9,120 nucleotides of DNA from Spirochaetales bacterium UBA4629 (GTDB lineage Bacteria; Spirochaetota; Spirochaetia; Sphaerochaetales; Sphaerochaetaceae). The notes under the pieces are model-generated. The model saw only the letters and a list, made by a program, of their open reading frames with translations. It searched no databases and had not been told where the DNA came from. Position numbers and translations under genes: made by a program. Of this stretch, positions 1-5,831 are shown piece by piece (position 1 is the stretch's first letter; the number at the start of each line of letters is the position of its first letter). The stretch is taken from NCBI GenBank assembly GCA_002406055.1, contig DHMZ01000043.1:1-9120 (forward strand), given 5' to 3'.

Positions 1-2
1 AG

Positions 3-95
3 GGGCTTTGCTACAGAACCCCAAATGAAGTCTATGAACAAGGTTGTTTCCCTATAGTGGAAATAAATAAAAAAGATGGAGAAGAAGTAGCTTAA
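3..95 (+). CDS. C-terminal end of a probable IS3-type transposase (5' partial)
   Basis: The frame is open from the window edge to TAA at 93-95 and gives 30 residues. It includes the run YRTPNEVYEQG near the start. This resembles the C-terminal tail of rve-domain (DDE) transposases of the IS3 OrfB type, where a 'Y-x-TP-x-E-V/F-Y' motif follows the catalytic core by a few residues. The catalytic DDE residues would lie upstream of the window. The tail then becomes charged and low in complexity, as these tails usually are. The identification rests on one short motif and on the nearby IS-like end, so another integrase-core family remains possible. Confidence 0.55.
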   Translation, partial: GLCYRTPNEVYEQGCFPIVEINKKDGEEVA

Positions 96-143
96 GATAT
101 TCTTTATTTTTTAGAGAACTGTCTTGACAAGTGTCTTAGGTCA
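3..143 (+). mobile_element. Right end of an IS3-family-like insertion sequence (partial)
   Basis: The stretch holds the 3' end of a probable transposase followed by 48 non-coding bases. It finishes in GGTCA at 139-143, the form expected of an IS3-type right inverted repeat (the elements begin TGA and end TCA). Directly after position 143 the sequence changes to homology with the C-terminus of a type I restriction subunit, which is a natural insertion boundary. The left end, and therefore the inverted-repeat match and the target duplication, lie outside the window. The exact boundary is an inference. Confidence 0.5.
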
Positions 144-440
144 AACAAAGAGTCGAAGATGATAGAGTAAGCCGAGTATCAAATGCATTAGGATTAAATC
201 AACAAATGCTTAGAGATATGATGAAGTTAAGACTTACAGAAAATAACATTAACGAGTTTTGTCGATTTGATAATTTGATAAAAAGTGTTGATAAAGCAAA
301 AGCTAAATTATTTTTAAAAAATATATAACAAGAAATTAGTTCTTCCTCAAGTAAATCGTAATATTGATCTTTATCTAAGGAAGTTCATTCTTTTTGGAGG
401 TTTAGATGCTCCATTTCTGTGCAATGAGGTCTCAGAATAA
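144..440 (+). pseudogene. hsdR: 3' remnant of type I restriction endonuclease R subunit, truncated and frameshifted
   Basis: The plus frame of 143-328 reads through ALGLNQQMLRDMMKLRLTEN and a following RFDNLIKSVDKAKAK block. This is the conserved C-terminal region of HsdR, the ATP-dependent translocase and nuclease subunit of type I restriction systems. The frame stops at TAA 326-328. The homology resumes one base out of phase at 327-440 with VNRNIDLYLRKFIL, which matches the usual last block of HsdR (a KVN-xx-VD-xLLR-xFIL pattern), and stops at TAA 438-440. So a one-base shift sits around the A/T run at 311-328. The helicase and nuclease domains, about nine tenths of a normal R subunit, are missing at the IS boundary near 143. 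There is no start codon with a ribosome binding site. It is almost certainly non-functional. Any hsdM or hsdS genes would have to lie outside the window. Confidence 0.8.
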
Positions 441-460
441 GGCATTGTCTTTATTTTGTT
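421..460 (+). terminator. Weak candidate terminator after the hsdR remnant
   Basis: GCAATG at 421-426 can pair with CATTGT at 443-448 (five Watson-Crick pairs and one G-T) across a 16-base loop, followed by the T-rich tract 449-460. The hsdR stop codon lies in the loop. The stem is short, so this is only a possibility. Confidence 0.25.
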
Positions 461-476
461 GCGCAATGATAACGTA

Positions 477-515
477 AAACTCTACAAAAAATTAGAAAGA
501 AAACTAAGAGAGTTT
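477..515. repeat. Perfect 7-base inverted repeat, followed by an 8-base palindrome
   Basis: AAACTCT at 477-483 and AGAGTTT at 509-515 are exact inverted copies separated by 25 bases. They are followed immediately by the palindrome GTCTAGAC at 516-523. The element lies between the hsdR remnant and the metal-operon promoter. It could be a loose hairpin or a protein-binding site; no role can be assigned from the sequence. Confidence 0.35.
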
Positions 516-526
516 GTCTAGACTAA

Positions 527-554
527 TTGAATTTTTCCAACATTTAATTATAGT
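527..554 (+). promoter_or_regulatory. Candidate sigma-70 promoter of the metal-transport operon
   Basis: TTGAAT at 527-532 and TATAGT at 549-554 are separated by 16 bases. Each is one or two mismatches from the consensus -35 and -10. Transcription would start near 561, leaving a leader of about 37 bases. That leader carries a strong ribosome binding site, GAGGAG at 586-591, six bases before the ATG at 598. Confidence 0.5.
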
Positions 555-562
555 AGATGTTG
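538..562. promoter_or_regulatory. Imperfect palindrome over the -10 box, candidate operator
   Basis: CAACAT at 538-543 and ATGTTG at 557-562 are exact inverted copies around a centre at 550. Three further base pairs in the interior are also symmetric, giving 9 of 12 positions. The -10 hexamer at 549-554 lies inside the palindrome, so a bound dimer would block RNA polymerase. A metal-responsive repressor would fit the operon downstream, but the sequence does not match an operator I can name with confidence. Confidence 0.35.
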
Positions 563-597
563 ACTTAAAAGTTATTCTTTAAATTGAGGAGTTTATT

Positions 598-834
598 ATG
601 GCAATGAGTAAAGGTGTTACATTTTTAATTGGAGCATTAGTTGGTGCAACAGCTGTTACACTTGTAAAAACATCAACATTTAGAAAGGGTGCTGCTAAGA
701 TTGTTAGTGCCGGTATGCAGTTGAAGAATGATGCGTCTGCACTAGCTCAGTCTATTAAGGAAGATGCCGAAGATATTGTTGCTGAGGCAAATTATAATGC
801 TTCCAAGGAAACAGAGACAAAAGAAGATAAATAA
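598..834 (+). CDS. Small membrane-anchored DUF6110-like protein, first gene of the metal-transport operon
   Basis: This is a 78-residue protein. Residues 5-24 form one hydrophobic, glycine- and alanine-rich membrane segment (GVTFLIGALVGATAVTL). A basic stretch and an amphipathic helix to about residue 66 follow, and then a highly charged tail ending KETETKEDK. Size, layout and position before an HMA_2 and P-type ATPase pair match the DUF6110 proteins often found beside such pumps in anaerobes; their function is not established. The ATG at 598 is chosen over the in-frame ATG at 604 because GAGGAG at 586-591 sits six bases upstream of 598. The stop is five bases before the ATPase start, so the two are co-transcribed and probably translationally coupled. 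A role as a regulatory or assembly subunit of the pump is inferred. The family assignment comes from recall and was not searched. Confidence 0.7.
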   Translation: MAMSKGVTFLIGALVGATAVTLVKTSTFRKGAAKIVSAGMQLKNDASALAQSIKEDAEDIVAEANYNASKETETKEDK

Positions 835-839
835 GCTCT

Positions 840-2930
840 ATGAAGTTTATAGTTCGTCACTCCATCCCTGGTCGAATGAGACTGGGGTATAATTTGCATG
901 AAATAAAACCAAGGCAAGCTGCACTAGCCCAGAGTTTAGTGAGTGTGCAAGATGGTGTAGAAAGCGTAAATCTAAATATTACTGTGGGTTCTTTTCTTGT
1001 TAATTATGATCCGAGCAAGGTAAGCGAGAAAACAATAAAAGCTTTATTCACGGCTTTAGACAGTAAGTACTTAGATAACCAAGAGATGCTTGAGTCTGTT
1101 ACAGAGCCAGTCAAACAGGTAGGTCTATTAGAAGAGTTAGGTCAGATGACCTTTAGCTTCTTTGTAAATAAACTACTTCCTTCTCCTATCAGATTTTTAT
1201 TACGAATAAAGAATCTTTCACCAAGAATACTTCTTGGCTTGAAGACACTTCTTTCTGGAAACATTTCAGATACGAGAGTTCTTGATGCAGCTGCTATTGG
1301 TATTTCACTCTATAACGGTAATATTTCTACTGCAGATAATATAAACTTCCTTCTTAATATTGGAGAAACAGTAGAGGATTATACTAGACGTAAAAGCTAT
1401 CAGGATTTGGCTAAGGCTATCTTTAGTGATAAGGATCCTGTGCAACTATATGTTAGTGAAAATGAAGAAAAAACTATTCCTCTTGCTCTTTTGAAGAAGG
1501 ATGATGTCGCAATAGTTCGTAATGGGGCGATGATTCCTTGTGATGGTGAGATAATAAAAGGCGAGGCACTTGTTAACCAAGCATCCATTACAGGTGAGCC
1601 TTTGGCTGTTGAAAAAAGAGTAGGCTCAACTGTATTTGCTGGGACAGTAGTTGAAGAGGGAGAAATCTTCATTAAGACAAGAACAATTGCCAAAGATAGT
1701 AAGGTTAACTCTATACTTAAGCAGATTGAGAATAATGAAAACTTAAAGGTTTCTTCAGAGGTTAGAAGCGAACGCCTTGCTGATCGACTAGTTAAGTATA
1801 ATTTCCTTCTAACTGGCATAGTTGCTCTCGTAACAAGAGACATCACGAAGATAATTTCTACTTTGATGGTTGACTATTCATGTGCGATGAAGCTTGTATC
1901 TCCCATTGCTGTGCTATCAGCAATGAAAGAGGCTGCAGAGCATGGCATTGCCGTAAAGGGCGGAAAGTATCTTGAAGATTGTGCAAAGGCAGATGTGCTC
2001 GTAATGGATAAAACTGGTACCCTTACCAATGCTGAGCCACACCTTTCAAGAATTATAAGCTTCTCTCAATACAGTGAGGATGACCTCTTAAAATATTGTG
2101 CATGCTTAGAGGAACATTATGCACATCCTATTGCTAGGGCAATTGTGAAGGCGGCTGAAGAGAGAGCTATTAGCCATCCTGAAGATCATGCAAAGGTTGA
2201 ATATATCGTTGCTCATGGTATTTCATCATATATCGGAAAAAAGAGAGTTTTAGTTGGAAGTAGCCATTTTATTTTTGGTGATGAGAAGATTGAAGCTCCA
2301 AAAGATCTTGAGGTTCTGCAAAAAGAAGCTGCAGAAAGAGGAGAATCGCTTCTTTATTTGGCTCTTAGTGGCAAGCTTGTCGGCGTATTTGCAATAAATG
2401 ACCCGATAAGGAAAGAGGCTAAGAGTATAATAAAAGCGCTTCGCCGTTCTGGAATGAAGAAGATTATCATGATTACAGGAGACGAAGAAGGTTCTGCTAG
2501 GATGATAGCTAATCAAGCTGATGTCGATAGCTATCTATCACGCGCACTTCCTGAAGATAAATTAAGACTTGTTAAGAAGTATAAAGAAGCAGGATACAAA
2601 GTTGTAATGTTAGGTGATGGAATTAATGATGCTCCTGCTCTTAGTAGTGCTGATGTTGGAATAGCTATGGGTGAGAGTGCAGCTATTGCTGAAGATACTG
2701 CTGATATTGTTCTATCAAATGACGGGCTAGAGAGTCTTGTGAAAATACGTAAGCTTGGAAAGAACTTAATATATAGAATTGATCGAGAAAACAAGGAAAT
2801 TGTTCTCTTTAATTCTCTATTAATAGTTCTTGGCTTAATGGGAATTATTCCTCCACAGTCTTCGGCTTTACTGCATAACATTTCAACAATTTACTTCTCA
2901 GCTGAAGCGACTAAGCCATATTTGAGGTAG
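840..2930 (+). CDS. P1B-type heavy-metal-translocating ATPase with a non-CPx metal-site helix
   Basis: This 696-residue protein is a membrane pump that moves a transition metal using ATP, probably outward. Residues 1-78 form an HMA_2-like domain with PGRMRLG (10-16) but no CxxC. Weakly hydrophobic segments follow at about 103-175. The actuator motif TGEP is at 251-254. The metal-site helix, about 338-360, reads YSCAMKLVSP. The phosphorylation motif DKTGTLT begins at D390, the HP motif of P1B pumps is at 429-430, TGD is at 546-548 and the hinge GDGINDAP is at 592-599. Two C-terminal helices cover about 653-690. All catalytic residues are present and the length is normal. The CPC of copper, zinc and CtpC-type pumps is replaced by Ser347-Cys348, so the substrate cannot be read off; manganese, iron or zinc are open possibilities. 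The gene starts five bases after the upstream gene with only a weak ribosome binding site, which suggests coupled translation. Confidence 0.9.
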   Translation: MKFIVRHSIPGRMRLGYNLHEIKPRQAALAQSLVSVQDGVESVNLNITVGSFLVNYDPSKVSEKTIKALFTALDSKYLDNQEMLESVTEPVKQVGLLEELGQMTFSFFVNKLLPSPIRFLLRIKNLSPRILLGLKTLLSGNISDTRVLDAAAIGISLYNGNISTADNINFLLNIGETVEDYTRRKSYQDLAKAIFSDKDPVQLYVSENEEKTIPLALLKKDDVAIVRNGAMIPCDGEIIKGEALVNQASITGEPLAVEKRVGSTVFAGTVVEEGEIFIKTRTIAKDSKVNSILKQIENNENLKVSSEVRSERLADRLVKYNFLLTGIVALVTRDITKIISTLMVDYSCAMKLVSPIAVLSAMKEAAEHGIAVKGGKYLEDCAKADVLVMDKTGTLTNAEPHLSRIISFSQYSEDDLLKYCACLEEHYAHPIARAIVKAAEERAISHPEDHAKVEYIVAHGISSYIGKKRVLVGSSHFIFGDEKIEAPKDLEVLQKEAAERGESLLYLALSGKLVGVFAINDPIRKEAKSIIKALRRSGMKKIIMITGDEEGSARMIANQADVDSYLSRALPEDKLRLVKKYKEAGYKVVMLGDGINDAPALSSADVGIAMGESAAIAEDTADIVLSNDGLESLVKIRKLGKNLIYRIDRENKEIVLFNSLLIVLGLMGIIPPQSSALLHNISTIYFSAEATKPYLR

Positions 2931-2932
2931 CT

Positions 2933-3259
2933 ATGTCATTTGTAACAAGTTATTTTCCTGGCAGAATAAGGCTTAGGGCAGCTATTCTTAAAGATAGAGA
3001 TATATCCGAAAAGCTAATTGAAGCTGTTAAAGAGCTAGGCTTTGACGGAAAGTTTACTTATAACGCTTTAAGTGGAAGTATCCTTATTGAGTATAATCCA
3101 TCTATAATAAATGATGATGTTATCAATAGCTTAAAGCCATTGAAGGATAGAGTTATGGCTTTGCGTCCAGCAGTGCTGTTCTATTCAGCTAAACAAAAGG
3201 ATTTCTTGCTATCTCAAATCGATGATTTAAAAGATAGAGCAAAGGAATTTTTAAAATAA
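2933..3259 (+). CDS. Stand-alone HMA_2-like domain protein
   Basis: This 108-residue protein has an N-terminal half resembling the first domain of the neighbouring ATPase. It has the shared motif PGRIRLR (residues 9-15), a helix (about 22-36), and the strand pair ending GSILIEYNPS (47-56), which parallels GSFLVNYDPS in the ATPase. This is the beta-alpha-beta-beta-alpha-beta layout of HMA_2 proteins. No CxxC metal site is present. The C-terminal third is a charged helix (about 78-108). The ribosome binding site GAGG at 2924-2927 lies within the last codons of the ATPase, and the ATG is two bases after its stop, so the genes are coupled. It may act as a detached regulatory domain or partner of the pump, but this is inference from context. 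Confidence 0.75.
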   Translation: MSFVTSYFPGRIRLRAAILKDRDISEKLIEAVKELGFDGKFTYNALSGSILIEYNPSIINDDVINSLKPLKDRVMALRPAVLFYSAKQKDFLLSQIDDLKDRAKEFLK

Positions 3260-3272
3260 TAGAAAATGGAAA

Positions 3273-3298
3273 GAGGGTAAAACTTAGATTTTGCCCTC
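3273..3298 (-). terminator. Hairpin terminator between convergent operons, with the stop codon of the minus-strand gene in its loop
   Basis: The arms 3273-3282 (GAGGGTAAAA) and 3289-3298 (TTTTGCCCTC) pair over ten positions with a single G-T wobble across a six-base loop. Read on the minus strand, the hairpin is followed by a T-rich run (TTTCCATTTTC), as expected of an intrinsic terminator for the operon that ends at 3284. The stop codon 3284-3286 is in the loop. On the plus strand the hairpin also forms after the gene ending at 3259 but lacks a T tract, so termination in that direction would be weaker. Confidence 0.7.
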
Positions 3299-4498
3299 AG
3301 CTTTAAGCTCTGTAAATGCTCTTGATGCAAGATGCCACTTCATGCTTGTCATTCCGTTCTTAATAGGGTAGAAGACTCTACAATGTCCTTTTTTAAATGG
3401 AAGTTCGAAGTGAAGACCAATTTTTAGTGTTGCTAAGAATACATCTTCAATGTCATCATGTTCTTCAACTTCTTCTCCTTCTTTTGTTCCTTTATAGTCC
3501 CAACCGGAGTGAGTAAGTGTCATTACTCCCTTTCCTACTTTAACATAGTTATCGATTCCACTTTTATCGATAGCATACTCAACTTCTTCTTCTAGCTTGA
3601 AATTAGGGTTGAGTACTTCTTTTTTCATCTCATCAAGTTGCCAAGAATACCAGTCTACATAGTTATCAAATAGTCCATCTTTATTCCATTTGAAGTGGAA
3701 GTTGTTTTCAATTGTTGCTTTTGCTCCACAAGAAGAGCATTCTATAGAGTTTCCTTTGGAGAAAAGTGTGAATTCTTTTGAGCAATTAGGACACTTATAG
3801 TACATTGTTTCAATAGACTCTGCTTTATCATCTCCGTTAACTAGAACATTATATTTCTTCTGATACTCATAGTCGTTAAAAGATAGGCTAGAGGTTATTC
3901 TCTCCATTATTTCGTCGACAGAAAGAGTTGTTGCCTCTTCTTTTGTTATAATAAGTGAAGTTGTTACATCGATTCTCGCCTTATGTGAAGAACGTGACCA
4001 TTTAGCATTGCCCAGTCCTGCACCTTCAATAAGAGAAGAGTAAACAGGAGTTTTAAATACCTTAATTGTTTTTGCAATTGATGGGGAAATGTATCCGAGC
4101 TTGCCAGAAGAATATACTGTTCCCTCTGGAGCTATAAAAACAAGAGCTTTATTTTTCTCTAATGCGTAACGTATCTTACGCATTGACGCCATGTCTGGTG
4201 CAAATTGGTACTTCGGAATAACACCCATCTGTCTAAGCCAAAAGTTAAGTTTCTTAAATGTAAACCAATGATATGTGGCAACAAAGGTAATTCTCTTTGG
4301 CCAATGAGCTGCAGCAATAAACTTGTAGTCATGGTTAGATGTATGATTGCTAAGTATTAATGCTGGTCCTTTTGGCTTTACACCTTTATGATGGAGGTTG
4401 AAATGTATTTTTATATAAAGTTCGAAGAAGAAACAGACAAACCAATATAAAAAAGGATTTGGTTTCTTCACTAATTTTTCTTCTTTATTTTTGTCCAT
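3284..4498 (-). CDS. PlsC-like 1-acylglycerol-3-phosphate acyltransferase with C-terminal zinc ribbon
   Basis: This 404-residue protein is a membrane-associated acyltransferase likely to transfer an acyl chain to a lysophospholipid or related acceptor. A hydrophobic stretch covers about 16-36. The catalytic motif NHTSNHD (51-57) gives His52 and Asp57 in the H-x4-D arrangement, and PEGT at 124-127 is the acceptor-binding motif of the PlsC family. The family core ends near residue 215. A four-cysteine zinc ribbon follows, CPNC at 236-239 and CSSC at 254-257. After it comes an acidic, aromatic-rich region of about 140 residues with no domain I recognise. The extension makes the protein well over the usual 240 or so residues. 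An in-frame stop lies 12 bases upstream, so ATG 4498 is the earliest start. No ribosome binding site is visible there, and the gene probably depends on translation of the preceding gene 19 bases away. Confidence 0.85.
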   Translation of the reverse strand: MDKNKEEKLVKKPNPFLYWFVCFFFELYIKIHFNLHHKGVKPKGPALILSNHTSNHDYKFIAAAHWPKRITFVATYHWFTFKKLNFWLRQMGVIPKYQFAPDMASMRKIRYALEKNKALVFIAPEGTVYSSGKLGYISPSIAKTIKVFKTPVYSSLIEGAGLGNAKWSRSSHKARIDVTTSLIITKEEATTLSVDEIMERITSSLSFNDYEYQKKYNVLVNGDDKAESIETMYYKCPNCSKEFTLFSKGNSIECSSCGAKATIENNFHFKWNKDGLFDNYVDWYSWQLDEMKKEVLNPNFKLEEEVEYAIDKSGIDNYVKVGKGVMTLTHSGWDYKGTKEGEEVEEHDDIEDVFLATLKIGLHFELPFKKGHCRVFYPIKNGMTSMKWHLASRAFTELKAEGKI

Positions 4499-4517
4499 AG
4501 GGATAGTTTAACACATA

Positions 4518-4844
4518 TCAGTTGTATCCGAGGTAGTTTTTTAAATATTTTCCAAGGATAGAACCTTTTTTAGGCTTTTTTGATTTATCATCGTTTGCGA
4601 ATTCTAGGAGAGCTTCTAAACTATATGAAGGAAAATCGATATTTTTAGCTTTTGAAGATATAGCGAAAGAATAGAAAAGGGCAGCTTCCTTTAAAAAGTT
4701 TTCATCTACCCATTTCCATCTACTTTCTTTATGTGCAACACTAAGAGCATAGGATAACCCATTCTTTAAATAAATTTCACCAAGCTTAAAAGTAAGATTC
4801 AAAAAAAGGGCATTTGTAGCTTTTTCTAGCATATCTTCATTCAT
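4518..4844 (-). CDS. Hypothetical protein of 108 residues, middle gene of the minus-strand operon
   Basis: I do not recognise this family. The product is soluble and mostly helical by composition, with no signal peptide or clear membrane segment. It has an aromatic-rich middle (about 40-60, including SRWKWVDENF), a lysine-rich patch (about 86-94) and a tail ending KYLKNYLGYN. The start is supported by GAGGA on the minus strand (4851-4855), six bases from the ATG at 4844. It lies 68 bases after the cytidylate-kinase-like gene and 19 bases before the acyltransferase, which suggests a shared transcript. The real-gene call rests on the ribosome binding site, the tight spacing and the lack of any competing gene. 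A partner of the acyltransferase is possible but unsupported. Confidence 0.7.
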   Translation of the reverse strand: MNEDMLEKATNALFLNLTFKLGEIYLKNGLSYALSVAHKESRWKWVDENFLKEAALFYSFAISSKAKNIDFPSYSLEALLEFANDDKSKKPKKGSILGKYLKNYLGYN

Positions 4845-4912
4845 AATAAATCCTCATAATTTAAAGATATAGCAAAAAATTATAAGAATAGGAAGATTGC
4901 AAGAAAAAAATT

Positions 4913-5524
4913 TCATTTAATCTCTCTTATTAATCCAACTAATTCGTGGGCAACATCCTTAATAGAAATATTTGTAGTGTTTATAAGGATATCGTAATTA
5001 TTTCTATTTCCCCATTCTTGTCCTGTATAGAAGTCATAATATCTCTTGCGGTTTTTATCGATAGACTTAATTTGCTTTTCAAGCTCTTTATCTGTTAGGC
5101 TCTCTGCATCACCTGATTTTTCTCTACATCTCTTAATCTTTTCAGCCATATCAGAATATACAAAGATTCTAATAGGGTGGAAGTCTCTGAGAATATAATC
5201 AGCACATCTACCGACTATGATACAGTCAGACTTTTCAGCCATCTCCTTAATAATTGCTGTCTGTTCCTGGCAAACTTTGTTAGTCTGATCCATTATAGGA
5301 GACATAACAGGGTGGAATGATCTTACAACATGTATTGGATAGCTAGAAACAGGAGAATGCTCAACAATTGCTCTAACATAGCTCTCACTGAGCTTTGTTC
5401 TAGCTGCTATTTCTCTTAATATTTCTTGGTCATAGTATGCAAAACCTAATTCTTCAGAAAGTCTTCTTGCGAGCTCTCTTCCACCTGAACCAAATTCACG
5501 ACCTATTGTAATAATCTTATTCAT
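4913..5524 (-). CDS. Cytidylate kinase-like family protein (P-loop)
   Basis: This 203-residue protein resembles the Cytidylate_kin2 family, relatives of CMP kinase of uncertain substrate. The N-terminus MNKIITIGREFGSGGRELAR (1-20) is the family's hallmark P-loop. It carries Arg or Gly where a standard Walker A has the Lys-Ser/Thr pair. IIVGRCADYIL (102-112), the lid-like basic region KNRKRYYDFYTGQEW (157-171) and a DILINT segment (178-183) follow in the order usual for nucleotide monophosphate kinases. The length is normal. It is the first gene of the minus-strand operon. GAGGG on the minus strand (5531-5535) lies six bases before the ATG at 5524. A nucleotide kinase role is inferred from family resemblance and no substrate can be named. 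Confidence 0.85.
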   Translation of the reverse strand: MNKIITIGREFGSGGRELARRLSEELGFAYYDQEILREIAARTKLSESYVRAIVEHSPVSSYPIHVVRSFHPVMSPIMDQTNKVCQEQTAIIKEMAEKSDCIIVGRCADYILRDFHPIRIFVYSDMAEKIKRCREKSGDAESLTDKELEKQIKSIDKNRKRYYDFYTGQEWGNRNNYDILINTTNISIKDVAHELVGLIREIK

Positions 5525-5587
5525 ACAAAACCCTCATCCGCTTAATTATAACTCAAAAAATGAGACGATAACTTTCTTTTTTAATAT

Positions 5588-5616
5588 TTTATACCTTAAT
5601 TCAGTTTTCGTCACAA
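5588..5616 (-). promoter_or_regulatory. Candidate promoter of the minus-strand operon
   Basis: On the minus strand TTGTGA (5611-5616) and TATAAA (5588-5593) are separated by exactly 17 bases. Transcription would start near 5581 and give a leader of about 57 bases before the ATG at 5524. That leader contains a short CTCA/TGAG inverted repeat (5552-5564) and a second TATAAT-like hexamer (5545-5550) that lacks a good -35 partner. Confidence 0.45.
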
Positions 5617-5641
5617 AATAAATAAAAAAAGTCATTAATAC

Positions 5642-5670
5642 TTGAAATTAGAATTTGAATGTGTTAGAAC
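5642..5670 (+). promoter_or_regulatory. Candidate promoter of the ABC exporter operon
   Basis: TTGAAA at 5642-5647 is a good -35 box. After 17 bases, TAGAAC at 5665-5670 is a weak -10 strengthened by an upstream TG (5662-5663). The 12-base palindrome AAATTAGAATTT (5645-5656) overlaps the -35 and spacer and could be a regulator half-site pair. The promoter is back to back with the minus-strand promoter ending at 5616. Confidence 0.35.
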
Positions 5671-5710
5671 CAAAATATCCCAATTGTAGCAAAGGAGAGC
5701 TCATAAAAAA

Positions 5711-5764
5711 ATGATTAACAAATTTAACTATATGTTTCGTGCTTCCTTTGTGATTATGGATTAA
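5711..5764 (+). CDS. Possible 17-codon leader peptide upstream of the ABC exporter genes
   Basis: ATG at 5711 opens a 17-codon frame ending in TAA at 5762-5764. The product, MINKFNYMFRASFVIMD, is aromatic and hydrophobic. A purine-rich site, AAAGGAG at 5691-5697, lies 13 bases upstream, longer than ideal. It sits about 100 bases before the exporter genes with candidate hairpins between. This is the arrangement of translated leaders that control some multidrug ABC pairs (bmrB upstream of bmrCD in Bacillus). The length and distance could also arise by chance. Confidence 0.3.
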   Translation: MINKFNYMFRASFVIMD

Positions 5765-5831
5765 ATTCCCTTAGTCCTAGAAGAATCAACTTACAATTCA
5801 ACCTTTAATAGATTGTTTTTCGCTTTCTATC

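Noticed and set aside
459..466. TTGCGCAA palindrome
   Set aside because: An isolated eight-base palindrome with no repeat partner or promoter context is likely by chance.
560..565. TTGACT as the -35 box of the metal operon
   Set aside because: No -10-like hexamer lies 16-18 bases downstream, while TTGAAT with TATAGT at 527-554 fits better.
1400..2881. Three minus-strand open frames (1400-1846, 2250-2516, 2531-2881)
   Set aside because: They lie antisense inside the P1B ATPase, whose frame carries every family motif. Their products look like no known family and they lack ribosome binding sites.
4845..4912. A separate promoter between the kinase-like gene and the 108-residue gene
   Set aside because: TATAAT-like sequence exists on the minus strand but no -35 box is at a usable distance; in such AT-rich DNA it is uninformative.
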